From positions 62,001 to 126,000 of the forward strand of contig QXWR01000001.1 in the NCBI GenBank assembly GCA_009911065.1: a stretch of DNA of 64,000 nucleotides. Reading direction: 5' to 3'. The position numbers and the translations under genes are program-made. This DNA comes from Clostridiaceae bacterium (GTDB lineage Bacteria; Bacillota; Clostridia; Lachnospirales; Lachnospiraceae). The notes below the pieces were generated by a model, which had not been told where the DNA came from, searched no databases, and worked only from the letters and a program-made list of their open reading frames with translations. Shown here in pieces: positions 32,201 to 39,094 of this stretch; within the stretch, counting starts at the first letter, position 1, and each line of letters begins with the position of its first letter.

Positions 32201-33392
32201 CAATATAGGACAATTTTTCAGGAAGGAAGATGCTCTGCATCGTAAGACAGTCCCGAAAGGCCCCGGCGCCAATTTCTACAAGGCTTTCCGGCAGGCGTAC
32301 CTGATCAATTTCTTCTTTTCCCGCAAACGCTTCCTGTGCGATGCGGGTGATTCCCTCTGGCACCACCACTCTGGATTCATCTCCCAAGTATTTCAGCAAA
32401 ATGGTTCCGCTGATGGAGAAATTTCCCAAAACCTGCCTATGGATGGTTTGCACCAGGGAAGGCAGGATGGGGTCGGAGCGTTGGGAGATTCCGGCAAGTG
32501 TAAAAGAGGTGTTGTTTTCCAGCTGGATTTCTTTTAAGGAGCTGCAGTTTTTAAAAGCATCTTCATGGATGTGAACCTGTGAGCTGGCAAACTGCACGTT
32601 TTCCAGACAAATACAGTTGCGGAAGGCACGGCTTTCAATTTCTGTCAAAGTGGCAGGGAGTTTTACGGACACAATGCCCCGCTTGTCAAAAAAACAGCTT
32701 TTTCCGATTTTTGTAATGCCTTCCGGGATTTCCACATGCTTGAGATTGGTGAGAAAACGGGTGAGGCATCTTCCTTTCAGCTCCATCATCTGAAGCACGT
32801 CTGCAGCGATGGCGTGGACAAGAGGAGGGACAAAAACCGCGCCAGCCACTACTTCCACCACATTGGGGAAACGAAACACCGAATCCTGGTAAAATGCGAT
32901 TTCGGACAGTTTTTGGCAGCCGTTAAACACGTCACAAAGACAGTTTGCATCCAGCAGCGGAGAGATTTCCAGCTGCTCAAGAAGCACATCGTTTAAAAAA
33001 GTTTGTCTTCCCAGCCAGAGCACACCGGGAATAGAGGCTTTTACAAGGCTGTCGCAGTATAAAAAGGCACAGTTTCCGGTTTTTGTTACAGAAACCGGAA
33101 GATGGATTTCCTTTAAGCTATGGCAGCGGTGAAAGGCGTAATCCCCGATTTTTGTGACTCCATGGGGGATTTGGATTTCTTCCAGTTTCCGGCAGCCTTT
33201 AAAGGCATTGGATTCAATTTGACGAAGGCTTTTGGGAAGCGTCACCTGCCTTAAAGATACGCAGCCTTTGAAGGCTCCTTCTCCAATGGTGTGAATGCCT
33301 TCTGGAACCGTCACCGATTCTTCTCTTCCCAAATATTTTTGAAAAATGCCTTCTTTTATTTGAAAATCTTCCCAAGAATTTTTTGTGATCAT
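29292..33392 (-). CDS. Giant BspA-like leucine-rich-repeat protein, no visible export signal
   Basis: 1366 aa made almost wholly of ~23-residue LRR_5 repeats of the pattern IxxxAFxxCxxLxxIxLPxxxxxI. Repeats run from about residue 25 to the C-terminus. Several blocks are separated by ILIPEEIRMICGWAFANG-like spacers that each begin with a D/EG(S/T)xxxG(N/D)xxxP motif. BspA-type proteins normally carry a signal peptide and a wall anchor. This one starts MITKNSWEDFQIKEG and ends without a hydrophobic tail or sorting motif. Cytoplasmic location or non-classical export are both possible. It lies 29 nt after dus and 21 nt before the reductase, all on the minus strand. Confidence 0.85.
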   Translation of the reverse strand: MITKNSWEDFQIKEGIFQKYLGREESVTVPEGIHTIGEGAFKGCVSLRQVTLPKSLRQIESNAFKGCRKLEEIQIPHGVTKIGDYAFHRCHSLKEIHLPVSVTKTGNCAFLYCDSLVKASIPGVLWLGRQTFLNDVLLEQLEISPLLDANCLCDVFNGCQKLSEIAFYQDSVFRFPNVVEVVAGAVFVPPLVHAIAADVLQMMELKGRCLTRFLTNLKHVEIPEGITKIGKSCFFDKRGIVSVKLPATLTEIESRAFRNCICLENVQFASSQVHIHEDAFKNCSSLKEIQLENNTSFTLAGISQRSDPILPSLVQTIHRQVLGNFSISGTILLKYLGDESRVVVPEGITRIAQEAFAGKEEIDQVRLPESLVEIGAGAFRDCLTMQSIFLPEKLSYIGTSAFENCVKLIRLSLPDGITQVEPRTFKRCQVLREIHFGNALSAIGNEAFYGCSSLKEVPLTPCLSHIGEMAFYRCSSLKEVRLFSHIEKIGNLAFAQTGVRRATIVGSAALNAPLPSGSLWGTGIFSRCLRLKCLILEEGLCHLPDKFVYQCTALTQVFTPSSLKSVGRHVIEGTPFLENWISRRKNTPWDAGEIFWDGRDLENEVFLTDNFRILAGGAFWGNSSITSLRLPDHIQWIGPGAFKGCLSLRQVALPPSVTRLEEEVFCNCRQLTLLSVSHDEPAPFPRAFQWVGRRTFYHCEQLSSVSFQNLTFIGAEAFAGCKKLDSKKVKEELEESAAAAWNEHKRLYIGERAFEDSPVLDSAKGELAILGSVVIDGSACQGNVILPQGVTAIAPFAFWANQEITHIQFPKSLCTIEEGAFAGCSRLTSIAFPETDLHLVIRNRAFEKCTSLTEIHIPASWIGPSAFAWCTALKKVFLPEIDVLNQRLFEGCHALKECVCPKVSQISSWCFCGCKNLKSFDFQSVRQIGSYAFEGCDCLTEAAFEDQTLLYAYAMKDCGRLKKISLSGPLGTLFLGEYALSGCTALQQVNWQKETWRFTSYSQLFSGTFPDRAGLIFQSAMSCFTINQEMVLCSYEGAGRILSIPHGVAKIQAEVFRDKMMLEEVQIPNTIISIGARAFHGTEWMRRQKQRSPMVMVNHMLLDGSSCTGDILIPEEIRMICGWAFANGLEIRRIQFPSSKIKVEEYAFRNCINLKEIQLWDQTVYTFGHIADQNRPLPALVRQAVTDSLNCFKTSPDGTLIQCTGNIPVLSVANGITAIGDRVFEDSNLLTEISLPPTVQTIGKMAFLGCKWLKEVKGAENVISLGERAFSGCRCLEHISLSQAFRKLGPRAFENCTSLQEIILPEGVEEIPARAFFRCHSLRHVHLPSTIRRIGPEAFAFCNNLHPLLIPSGTEVGERAFVRSIF

Positions 33393-33421
33393 TGGTTGTA
33401 ACGTCCTCCTTTGGCGTTGGT

Positions 33422-34387
33422 TTACGATTGGGACTGGGGCGGTTGGGAATCGGAAAAGATTTTCCGAAGGATGTCTTCCAGTTCTTCCAGACTGCCGCTT
33501 CGGTGAAGAGATTCTTTGTAACGTTTGGTACCAGGCCGTTTTTTCATACCATAGGAGGCCAGTTTTTGAATGTAACTTAGAGTGTAAGTCTCATCATAAT
33601 AGGTTAGGGCAAGATGCATCTGTTCCAGAAGGATCTGAAGAAGGGATTTTTCGCAGGGGACGCCGGTTAGTTCCTGGAAGACAAAAGGGTTTTCCAGCCC
33701 ATACCGGGCAATCATTATCCCGTCGGCGCCAGTGTTTTCCATGACTTTTATGGCCTGGTGAGAGGAAAAAATACCTCCGTTTGCGATTACCGGGATGGAG
33801 ACCGCTGCTTTGGCCTGTTCGATCTCATCATACCAGGGAGTTCCATCGTACATCATGCTTCTAGTTCTCCCATGAATTGTGATGAGATCCGCTCCGGCGT
33901 CTTCGCACATACGGGCAAATTCTGCGGCGAATCTCTGATCTTTATGGATTCCGGCGCGGCATTTTACCGTCACGATCTTACCGCTTTTTTTACAACTGCG
34001 GATTATGGCAGCGGCTCTTTTAAAATCCAGCATCAAAGCGCTTCCCTCTCCGCTTTTAAAAACATTCGGAACCGGGCATCCCATATTAATATCAATAATG
34101 TGATAATCTTTCAGCAGCTCGCTGCAGGCACTGTGTTCCATGATGGCAGGAACCCCGCCTAAAAGCTGGACGGCTTTGATTTTTTCTTTTTCGGTGGTCA
34201 GAAGCAGGCGGCAGTTGGCCCGGTCCTGATATTTTAAGCCGTTGGCGCTGGTCATTTCCGTAAAACACAAACCAGCGCCCAACTCATAGGCCAGCATACG
34301 AAATGGATAGCAGGTGTATCCGGCCAGAGGCGCCATCAGGACATTGGAGGGAAGAAGAAGGGTTCCGACGCGCAGTTTTTTGATCAT
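33422..34387 (-). CDS. dus: tRNA-dihydrouridine synthase
   Basis: 321 aa from ATG 34387, chosen for GGAGG 7 nt upstream; a longer in-frame start lacks one. FMN barrel enzyme reducing uridines in the tRNA D-loop. Motifs: MAPLAGYTCYPFR, catalytic Cys in INMGCPVP, VKCRAGI, ITIHGRTRS and PVIANGGI. Shorter in its catalytic and C-terminal parts than E. coli DusB but typical for a second clostridial Dus. Confidence 0.92.
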   Translation of the reverse strand: MIKKLRVGTLLLPSNVLMAPLAGYTCYPFRMLAYELGAGLCFTEMTSANGLKYQDRANCRLLLTTEKEKIKAVQLLGGVPAIMEHSACSELLKDYHIIDINMGCPVPNVFKSGEGSALMLDFKRAAAIIRSCKKSGKIVTVKCRAGIHKDQRFAAEFARMCEDAGADLITIHGRTRSMMYDGTPWYDEIEQAKAAVSIPVIANGGIFSSHQAIKVMENTGADGIMIARYGLENPFVFQELTGVPCEKSLLQILLEQMHLALTYYDETYTLSYIQKLASYGMKKRPGTKRYKESLHRSGSLEELEDILRKIFSDSQPPQSQS

Positions 34388-34489
34388 GGGGTATCCTCCA
34401 AAAGGTGGGTTTTCATTTATTTTACTTGTTTTTCCAGAGTGTGGCAAGCAGAAATTCGTTCGATGCAATGGTCAAATTCACTAAAAAAA

Positions 34490-34499
34490 CAATCGATTG
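34490..34499. promoter_or_regulatory. LacI-type operator between dus and lacI-like gene
   Basis: Palindrome CAATCGATTG, extended on one side to CAATCGATTGCAA. It is the first of four such sites around this cluster and lies about 95 nt upstream of the predicted lacI transcription start. Confidence 0.55.
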
Positions 34500-34552
34500 C
34501 AAGAGAAAAAACCCGGATAATTTGGTGGAATGCACAAGAAAAGAAAAGGCTC

Positions 34553-34581
34553 TTGTGCCCATTCCCAAAATAATGTATAGT
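34553..34581 (+). promoter_or_regulatory. Probable promoter of the LacI-family gene
   Basis: TTGTGC (34553-34558), a 17-bp spacer and TATAGT (34576-34581), about 23 nt before the TTG start codon. Confidence 0.55.
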
Positions 34582-34603
34582 AAAAGAATGAGGGATTGAG
34601 AGG

Positions 34604-35605
34604 TTGAGAGATGTGACGATTTATGATATAGCACGGGAAGCTGGAGTGGCGGCCAGCACAGTATCCAGGGTGATCAATAACCGGCCAGGGATTAAAAAAG
34701 AGACCCGGCAGAAGGTGCAGACTCTTCTGAAAAAGTACAATTACATACCAGACGCAGCGGCCAGAGGATTGGTGATGCAATCTAGCCGTCTGGTGGGGAT
34801 TTTGATTGTGGATATCAGAGTGGCCCATCACACGGAAAGCGCTTTTGTTATTGAGCAGGAATTGACTAGACGGGGATATTGCTGCATTACCATGGGAACC
34901 GGACCAAGAGATGAGGATAAGGCAGATTACATTCGTATTTTAGAGCAGCGGCGGGTGGAGGGCGTGATTCTCATGGGTTCCATGTTTGAGACGGAGGCAG
35001 TGCAAGAGAGCATTAAAAAGCATCTGCCGAGAGTGCCGATCGTGATGGTAAACGGATATTTGGATTTGCCTAATGTGTCCGGAGTCATTGTGGATGAGGA
35101 TACCGGGGTGGAAAAGTGTGTGAATCTTTTGTTTGCCAGGGGAAAATCAAGGCTTGCTTTTGTGCTGGATTCCCGTTCACCGGCTAATTTCCGGAAGCAG
35201 CAGGGATTTTGCGACGGCATGAGAAGGCATGGGGTGAAGGAAGAGGACATCTGGAAGTATGAGATGAAAGAAAGCTCGGTCCAGGGAGGATACGATATAA
35301 CGGTGCAGATTTTAAGAGAGCGCCCGGATATACAGGGGATTATATATACCATTGATTTGGTGGCTGTAGGCGGCGTGCGTGCTGCCTATGATATGGGAAT
35401 TTCAGTGCCGGACCGACTGGCTTTGATTGGAATTGATAATAGCATTTATGGGGAGATCTGTATTCCCAAATTGACTACGCTGGATAACCGGCTTCAAGAT
35501 TTGAGTGAATCTGCAGCTACTATTTTAAGAGAGGGGCTGGAGGGGAAAGTGCAGAGTAAGAAGCTGATGATGTTTTCTGAAATTATTGAGCGGGAGAGTA
35601 CGTAA
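34604..35605 (+). CDS. LacI-family transcriptional regulator
   Basis: 333 aa from TTG 34604 (AGGGA 8 nt upstream). GTG 34613 is an equally possible start and would give MTIYDIA. N-terminal LacI helix-turn-helix VTIYDIAREAGVAASTVSRV with the hinge helix PDAAARGLVMQSS, then a periplasmic-binding-protein-like sensor domain. The CAATCGATTG palindromes near it and its neighbours are of the form bound by this family, so it likely represses the yhcH- and yiaK-like genes. The effector is probably a sugar acid or related compound; this is inferred from its neighbours. Confidence 0.88.
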   Translation: MRDVTIYDIAREAGVAASTVSRVINNRPGIKKETRQKVQTLLKKYNYIPDAAARGLVMQSSRLVGILIVDIRVAHHTESAFVIEQELTRRGYCCITMGTGPRDEDKADYIRILEQRRVEGVILMGSMFETEAVQESIKKHLPRVPIVMVNGYLDLPNVSGVIVDEDTGVEKCVNLLFARGKSRLAFVLDSRSPANFRKQQGFCDGMRRHGVKEEDIWKYEMKESSVQGGYDITVQILRERPDIQGIIYTIDLVAVGGVRAAYDMGISVPDRLALIGIDNSIYGEICIPKLTTLDNRLQDLSESAATILREGLEGKVQSKKLMMFSEIIEREST

Positions 35606-35654
35606 GACAAGTATATGAGGGGTTTGTATTTTGTAAGAAGGTGTGTCAGGTAGG

Positions 35655-35702
35655 AATCGGATCACGTGGAAAGCGGTTTTTTCTACGTGATCCGATTTTT
35701 AT
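35655..35702 (+). terminator. Terminator after the LacI-family gene
   Basis: AATCGGATCACGT (35655-35667) pairs perfectly with ACGTGATCCGATT (35685-35697), followed by TTTTATTTT. Confidence 0.85.
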
Positions 35703-35834
35703 TTTACTATTTTTTATGGAATGATGAGTTTGATGATTTGTTTGTTGATGATCCGTTTATTGGAGGAGGGTTCCTTTTACTCTTAAAAGTTTCGCTGCCG
35801 AACAGGTCGATTATAAGTTAATAAGGAAAGGATA

Positions 35835-35862
35835 TTGACAGAAAGGATTTTTAAAATACATT
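35835..35862 (+). promoter_or_regulatory. Promoter-like element in the 480-nt lacI/yhcH gap
   Basis: TTGACA (35835-35840), a 16-bp spacer and TACATT (35857-35862). No gene follows directly, so it may drive a long leader or a small RNA ending near the yhcH promoter. The rest of 35,703-35,834 shows nothing clear. Confidence 0.35.
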
Positions 35863-35890
35863 TTGAGAACGCGGGGGATTTAGCCGTATT

Positions 35891-35908
35891 TTGGCAATCG
35901 ATTGCCAA
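35891..35908. promoter_or_regulatory. LacI-type operator, 18-bp perfect palindrome
   Basis: TTGGCAATCGATTGCCAA is a perfect palindrome and the most extended member of the site family. It lies about 145 nt upstream of the main yhcH operator, so looping between the two is possible. Confidence 0.65.
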
Positions 35909-36013
35909 ACAAAGATTGGAAAATGATATTTATTTAACGGATAAGTTTTTAATTTGTAATAAATGCACAAATAATTAGGTATAAAAATGTGAAATAAGAC
36001 AATAATAACATGC

Positions 36014-36042
36014 TTGAAATTGAAAAATAATTATGTTATGAT
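36014..36042 (+). promoter_or_regulatory. Promoter of the yhcH-like gene
   Basis: TTGAAA (36014-36019), a 17-bp spacer and TATGAT (36037-36042). Transcription should start near 36049, just before the operator. Confidence 0.65.
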
Positions 36043-36053
36043 GATAATACAAA

Positions 36054-36069
36054 TTGCAATCGATTGCAA
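36054..36069. promoter_or_regulatory. LacI-type operator at the yhcH promoter
   Basis: TTGCAATCGATTGCAA is a 16-bp perfect palindrome beginning about 5 nt after the predicted transcription start. A bound repressor here would block initiation. Confidence 0.7.
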
Positions 36070-36086
36070 AAGAAAGGTGTTTTGTT

Positions 36087-36560
36087 ATGATTTATGGTCA
36101 TATTTTTGCGAGGGAGACAGGAGCTGCTTATGCAGGGCCAATTGGGGATGCCATTCGTTATTGCCGAGAGACGGATGTTTCCAATATGGGAGAATGTGAA
36201 ATTCTGCTAAAGGGTGAGGCGCTGATTGTCCGAATCTGCGACCGGATGACAGAGGCAAAGGAGAAGAAGCTGCCGGAGGTTCATCGCAGATACGCGGAAC
36301 TGCAGTATGTGGCAGAGGGATGGGAGCAGATTGGATATTATCCGGACCGGGGTGACAACCAGATTCTTGCAGATTGTCTGGAGGAGAAGGACACTTTATA
36401 TTATAAGGAGAATCCACTGTCCGGGGAAATCATGCTTCCGATGACTCCGGGAACGTATGCCGTATTTTTTCCGGAGGATGTCCATCGGCCATTCTGTCAG
36501 GCAGAAGCTCCGGCCAGAGTGAAGAAGATTGTGGTGAAGATTGCTCTTGAGACTTTGTAA
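36087..36560 (+). CDS. YhcH/YjgK/YiaL family protein
   Basis: 157 aa from ATG 36087, with GAAAGG about 9 nt upstream. The frame extends 5' through the operator, but that part would lie at the transcription start and is not counted. Cupin-like DUF386 fold with VHRRYAELQYVAEGWEQIGY and FFPEDVHRPF. In E. coli yiaL follows yiaK (diketogulonate reductase). Here the same two families are neighbours in reversed order. The role is handling of an unusual sugar or sugar acid; the exact reaction is unknown. Confidence 0.82.
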   Translation: MIYGHIFARETGAAYAGPIGDAIRYCRETDVSNMGECEILLKGEALIVRICDRMTEAKEKKLPEVHRRYAELQYVAEGWEQIGYYPDRGDNQILADCLEEKDTLYYKENPLSGEIMLPMTPGTYAVFFPEDVHRPFCQAEAPARVKKIVVKIALETL

Positions 36561-36776
36561 GACTGTTTTTGTCCAGTTTTTTCATTGGGCGAACGATAGC
36601 TAATAATTAAGACAGGATGAGACCGGATAAAATTTTTCTGTGGGACAGGCTGAATGTATACAATCCGACAGAGTTTGACAACAAATGCATGTTTTAATAC
36701 ATTTCCTTTTTGGATTTTGTGAAAAACATACAAAAATATTTCATGGAATTTGTATAATATGCAAGGGTAAATCTGG

Positions 36777-36805
36777 TTGAAATAGGGCATGAATTGTGAT
36801 AAAAT
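36777..36805 (+). promoter_or_regulatory. Promoter of the yiaK-like gene
   Basis: TTGAAA (36777-36782), a 17-bp spacer and TAAAAT (36800-36805), the same layout as the yhcH promoter. The rest of the 360-nt gap 36,561-36,776 holds only an isolated TATAAT at 36753. Confidence 0.6.
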
Positions 36806-36812
36806 TAAAAAA

Positions 36813-36822
36813 CAATCGATTG
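36813..36822. promoter_or_regulatory. LacI-type operator at the yiaK promoter
   Basis: CAATCGATTG, extended to CAATCGATTGCAA, begins at the predicted transcription start, as at yhcH. Confidence 0.65.
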
Positions 36823-37784
36823 CAAAAATTGTAGATACAGAAAATGTATCAAAAGCGTCAAAATGCAGTTACATTCTTACTGCAAATGTTATAAAAATTG
36901 AGAAGAAAGGGATTAAAACAATGTTAAGAATCAAGTATGAGGAACTGTTAAAAGAATTTGAGCGCGTACTGATCAGCAGAGGTTTTAATGAGAAGAATGC
37001 ATTGGATGCGGCCACAGTTTTTGCACAGAACAGTCTGGACGGGATTTACAGTCACGGGATTAACCGCTTCCCTCGTGTGGTGGAGTATCTGGATAAAGGG
37101 GAGATTAATCCAGATGTGGTAGCAACCTGCGAGATGTCCATGGGAGCCATTGAGCGGTGGGAAGGCCACAGGGGTTTTGGACCTCTCAATGCCAAACAGG
37201 CTATGGACCGGGCCATTGAGCTGGCAAAGCAGTACGGTATCGGAATGGTGGCTCTTGGCAACAGCAACCACTGGATGCGGGGCGGCAGCTATGGCTGGCA
37301 GGCAGCAGATGCAGGATGCATCGGAATTTGCTGGTCCAACACCATGCCGAATATGCCTGCATGGGGCGGCAAAGACCGGAAGATCGGCAACAATCCTTTG
37401 ATTCTTTCCGTGCCAAAAAGTAATGGAGATCATGTGGTGGTGGATTGTGCAGTATCTCAGTTCTCCTACGGAAAGATTGAGGAGGCAAGGCTGAAAGGCC
37501 AGAAGCTTCCTGTGCCAGGAGGATATGACGAGGACGGCAATCTGACTACAGATCCCGCAGCCATTGAGAAGACTTGGAGAGTTCTTCCTATGGGATATTG
37601 GAAGGGCAGCGGCATTTCCATTTTGCTGGATTTGATTTCCACAGTTCTTACCAATGCTAATTCTGTTCAGAAGATTGGAACTTTTGGAGATGAGATTGGT
37701 TTGTCTCAGATTATGATTGCCATTGATCCAGGCAAGTTTAACGATGCCGAGACCACAGACCGGATTGTAGACGAATTGGTGGCA

Positions 37785-37815
37785 GATATTCGGTCACCCG
37801 AACGTTTGAGTAAAA
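37785..37815. other. Prophage-host junction (attachment-site candidate)
   Basis: Similarity to the Ldh family ends and similarity to MiaB begins, on opposite strands, within about 37,790-37,805 (around CGGTCACCCGAACG). A short core shared by both genes could be an attachment site. The other prophage end lies outside the window, so the att repeat cannot be confirmed. Confidence 0.6.
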
Positions 37816-37958
37816 AAGCATGGGCGACGTCCGTTTTTTCGTTCAAACTCCCGAACCCATTCCCGGCATTTTGCCATAAAGTAATATTGACGGGCCGGTT
37901 CTTCTGTCGGCGGTTCTTGCGTCGTGTCGATCGCGTCAAGATCTATTTCATTATACAT
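37794..37958 (-). pseudogene. miaB: Phage-borne 5' fragment of miaB (54 codons)
   Basis: ATG 37958 behind AGAGGGA starts a 54-residue frame that matches the N-terminus of clostridial tRNA methylthiotransferase MiaB: EPARQYYFMAKCREWV, then RRPCFFTQTFG, where full-length MiaB continues CQMNARDSEKL. A stop codon arises right at the junction. The first ~20 codons use phage-like GC-rich codons and the rest look host-like. That is what is expected if the phage carries a replacement 5' end for its target gene miaB. It lies 26 nt after the phage XRE gene and is probably cotranscribed with it. Confidence 0.75.
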
Positions 37959-37984
37959 AAGACTTTCCCTCTTTTAAATTTTTA

Positions 37985-38203
37985 TTAGATTTCTTCGCCG
38001 GATTCTCTGTCAACGAATGAAATCTTTAATTCACAACCCAGGAAATCGGCGATCGCCGAAAGTTCGGACTCTCTGAAATCGTTCCGCTTTAATTTATTTG
38101 AAAAGTTCTGGCGCGTCTGCCCCGTCACTTCCGCGATTTCTCCCAGCGTTACATTTCTTCTATTTTTCAGGAACCGGATCTTCTCTGCCGTGTTAGCTTT
38201 CAT
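37985..38203 (-). CDS. Small XRE-type phage regulator
   Basis: 72 aa, ATG behind GAAAGAAGG. Helix-turn-helix visible as TLGEIAEVTGQTRQNFSNKL (about 19-38). It lacks a cleavable C-terminal domain, so it is a small Cro/CI-like DNA-binding protein. It is divergent from the twin-promoter small genes. Its own promoter and the forward promoters share a 14-bp motif in their spacers, so it is the likely repressor of both. Confidence 0.8.
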   Translation of the reverse strand: MKANTAEKIRFLKNRRNVTLGEIAEVTGQTRQNFSNKLKRNDFRESELSAIADFLGCELKISFVDRESGEEI

Positions 38204-38235
38204 TTTTACACCTTCTTTCTTTCGGTTGTACTGCT

Positions 38236-38264
38236 ATTTTACACAATACACTTTGAAATGTCAA
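38236..38264 (-). promoter_or_regulatory. Promoter of the XRE gene with operator in its spacer
   Basis: On the minus strand, TTGACA (38259-38264), a 17-bp spacer and TAAAAT (38236-38241). The plus-strand motif ACACTTTGAAATGT (38248-38261) overlaps the spacer and -35. Confidence 0.65.
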
Positions 38265-38281
38265 TAGTAAATTATATTTGA

Positions 38282-38371
38282 ATTTTTTCACTTTAATTTT
38301 ACATTTATACTTGACAAATTACACTTTCACGTGTATAATATAGACATAAGGTAAGGAAAGGAAGGAAAGAA
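38282..38371 (+). repeat. Duplicated promoter segment, copy 1
   Basis: About 88 bp nearly identical to 39002-39091. It contains TTGACA (38311-38316), a 17-bp spacer and TATAAT (38334-38339), a perfect consensus promoter, with ACACTTTCACGTGT (38321-38334) in the spacer, and ends in an AAGGAAAGGAAGGAAA ribosome binding region. Confidence 0.85.
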
Positions 38372-38374
38372 TCA

Positions 38375-38629
38375 ATGACAATAAAGGAATTATTCAATAA
38401 GTACCGTTTAGAAGCTGAAAAGAACGTAAGGAATAACAAACTGAACACTATCGTTTATATGAGTGGATCGAAAATCAGAAAAACAAAACTTCAAAAAATG
38501 CTGGATAATTACAAAGATACAAGTTGTCTTGACTGTGAACTAGGCGTTATTGATAAATCAATACATGATTTTGAAATGAAAGCCGCCGGAATCCTTGAAA
38601 AATCTTTGGAATATTACGAAATCTATTAA
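38375..38629 (+). CDS. Unrecognised small phage protein
   Basis: 84 aa, ATG a few nt after a purine-rich AAGGAAAGGAAGG site, driven by promoter copy 1. Helical and Lys-rich, with a CLDC motif near residue 51-54. No family recognised. It lies on the strand opposite the phage late genes, directly beside the regulator, which is typical of lysogeny or accessory genes. Confidence 0.65.
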   Translation: MTIKELFNKYRLEAEKNVRNNKLNTIVYMSGSKIRKTKLQKMLDNYKDTSCLDCELGVIDKSIHDFEMKAAGILEKSLEYYEIY

Positions 38630-38689
38630 AATTTATAGCCGGCGTTATCCGCCGGCCGCTCCCAGCAAATAAGAAAGGAATTATAAATC

Positions 38690-38938
38690 ATGGAAAATAC
38701 AAAGAAAATTTTAGAAGTCATTCGTCAGGAACTTAATGCAAACCCGATCGCCCAGGAAGCGCTTTCCATAGCGGCGGCAAGGGCCGAAGAATTGAATTAT
38801 ACAGCCGAACAATGGGAACAAGCGAAAATTTCTTTTATGTCAGCTTTATTCTACCGCCTGGCGCTGGATCATGAAGATATTAAAAGGCAGATAGGCGCGG
38901 ACGTCTGGAAAATGTTTAATGCGGAATCAGTGAACTAA
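38690..38938 (+). CDS. Unrecognised small acidic phage protein
   Basis: 82 aa, ATG behind AAGAAAGGA. Entirely helical in appearance, acidic, no membrane segment. It follows the previous gene by 60 nt and is followed by a terminator, so these two form one transcription unit. No family recognised. Confidence 0.65.
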   Translation: MENTKKILEVIRQELNANPIAQEALSIAAARAEELNYTAEQWEQAKISFMSALFYRLALDHEDIKRQIGADVWKMFNAESVN

Positions 38939-38942
38939 TCGG

Positions 38943-38966
38943 GAAGGGCTTCGGCCCTTCTCTTTT
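38943..38966 (+). terminator. Terminator after the first small-gene unit
   Basis: GAAGGGC and GCCCTTC around a TTCG tetraloop (38943-38960), followed by TCTTTT. Confidence 0.75.
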
Positions 38967-39001
38967 ACATTTCAAAATGAACTATGGAAACATTTCTTTT
39001 A

Positions 39002-39091
39002 AATTTTTCACTTTATTTTTACATTTATACTTGACAAATTACACTTTCACGTGTATAATATAGATATAAGGTAAGGAAAGGAAGGAAAATA
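39002..39091 (+). repeat. Duplicated promoter segment, copy 2
   Basis: Second copy of the 88-bp promoter block, with about four mismatches. TTGACA (39031-39036), a 17-bp spacer and TATAAT (39054-39059), with ACACTTTCACGTGT at 39041-39054. A related ACATTTCAAAATGA lies upstream at 38967-38980. Confidence 0.85.
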
Positions 39092-39094
39092 AAA

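Larger units (their letters stand above)
36921..37988 (+). pseudogene. yiaK-like Ldh-family oxidoreductase, 3' end replaced at the prophage junction
   Basis: NAD(P)H-dependent oxidoreductase of the malate/L-lactate/2,3-diketo-L-gulonate dehydrogenase family. ATG 36921 follows AAAGGG. Conserved parts are normal: DGIYSHGINRFPR with the catalytic His, GNSNHWMRGGSYGWQAADAG and LPMGYWKGSGISILLD. Family similarity runs to about residue 291 (DELVADIRS, near 37,790). After that the frame enters prophage DNA and reads an unrelated basic tail to 37,988. Full-length relatives have about 330-335 residues, so about 45 native C-terminal residues are lost. Probably inactive. Any downstream genes of its operon would be cut off. 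Confidence 0.85.

Noticed and set aside
36789..36920. 44-codon N-terminal extension of the yiaK-like gene
   Set aside because: It begins at the promoter -10/operator region and lacks a ribosome binding site. ATG 36921 matches family length.
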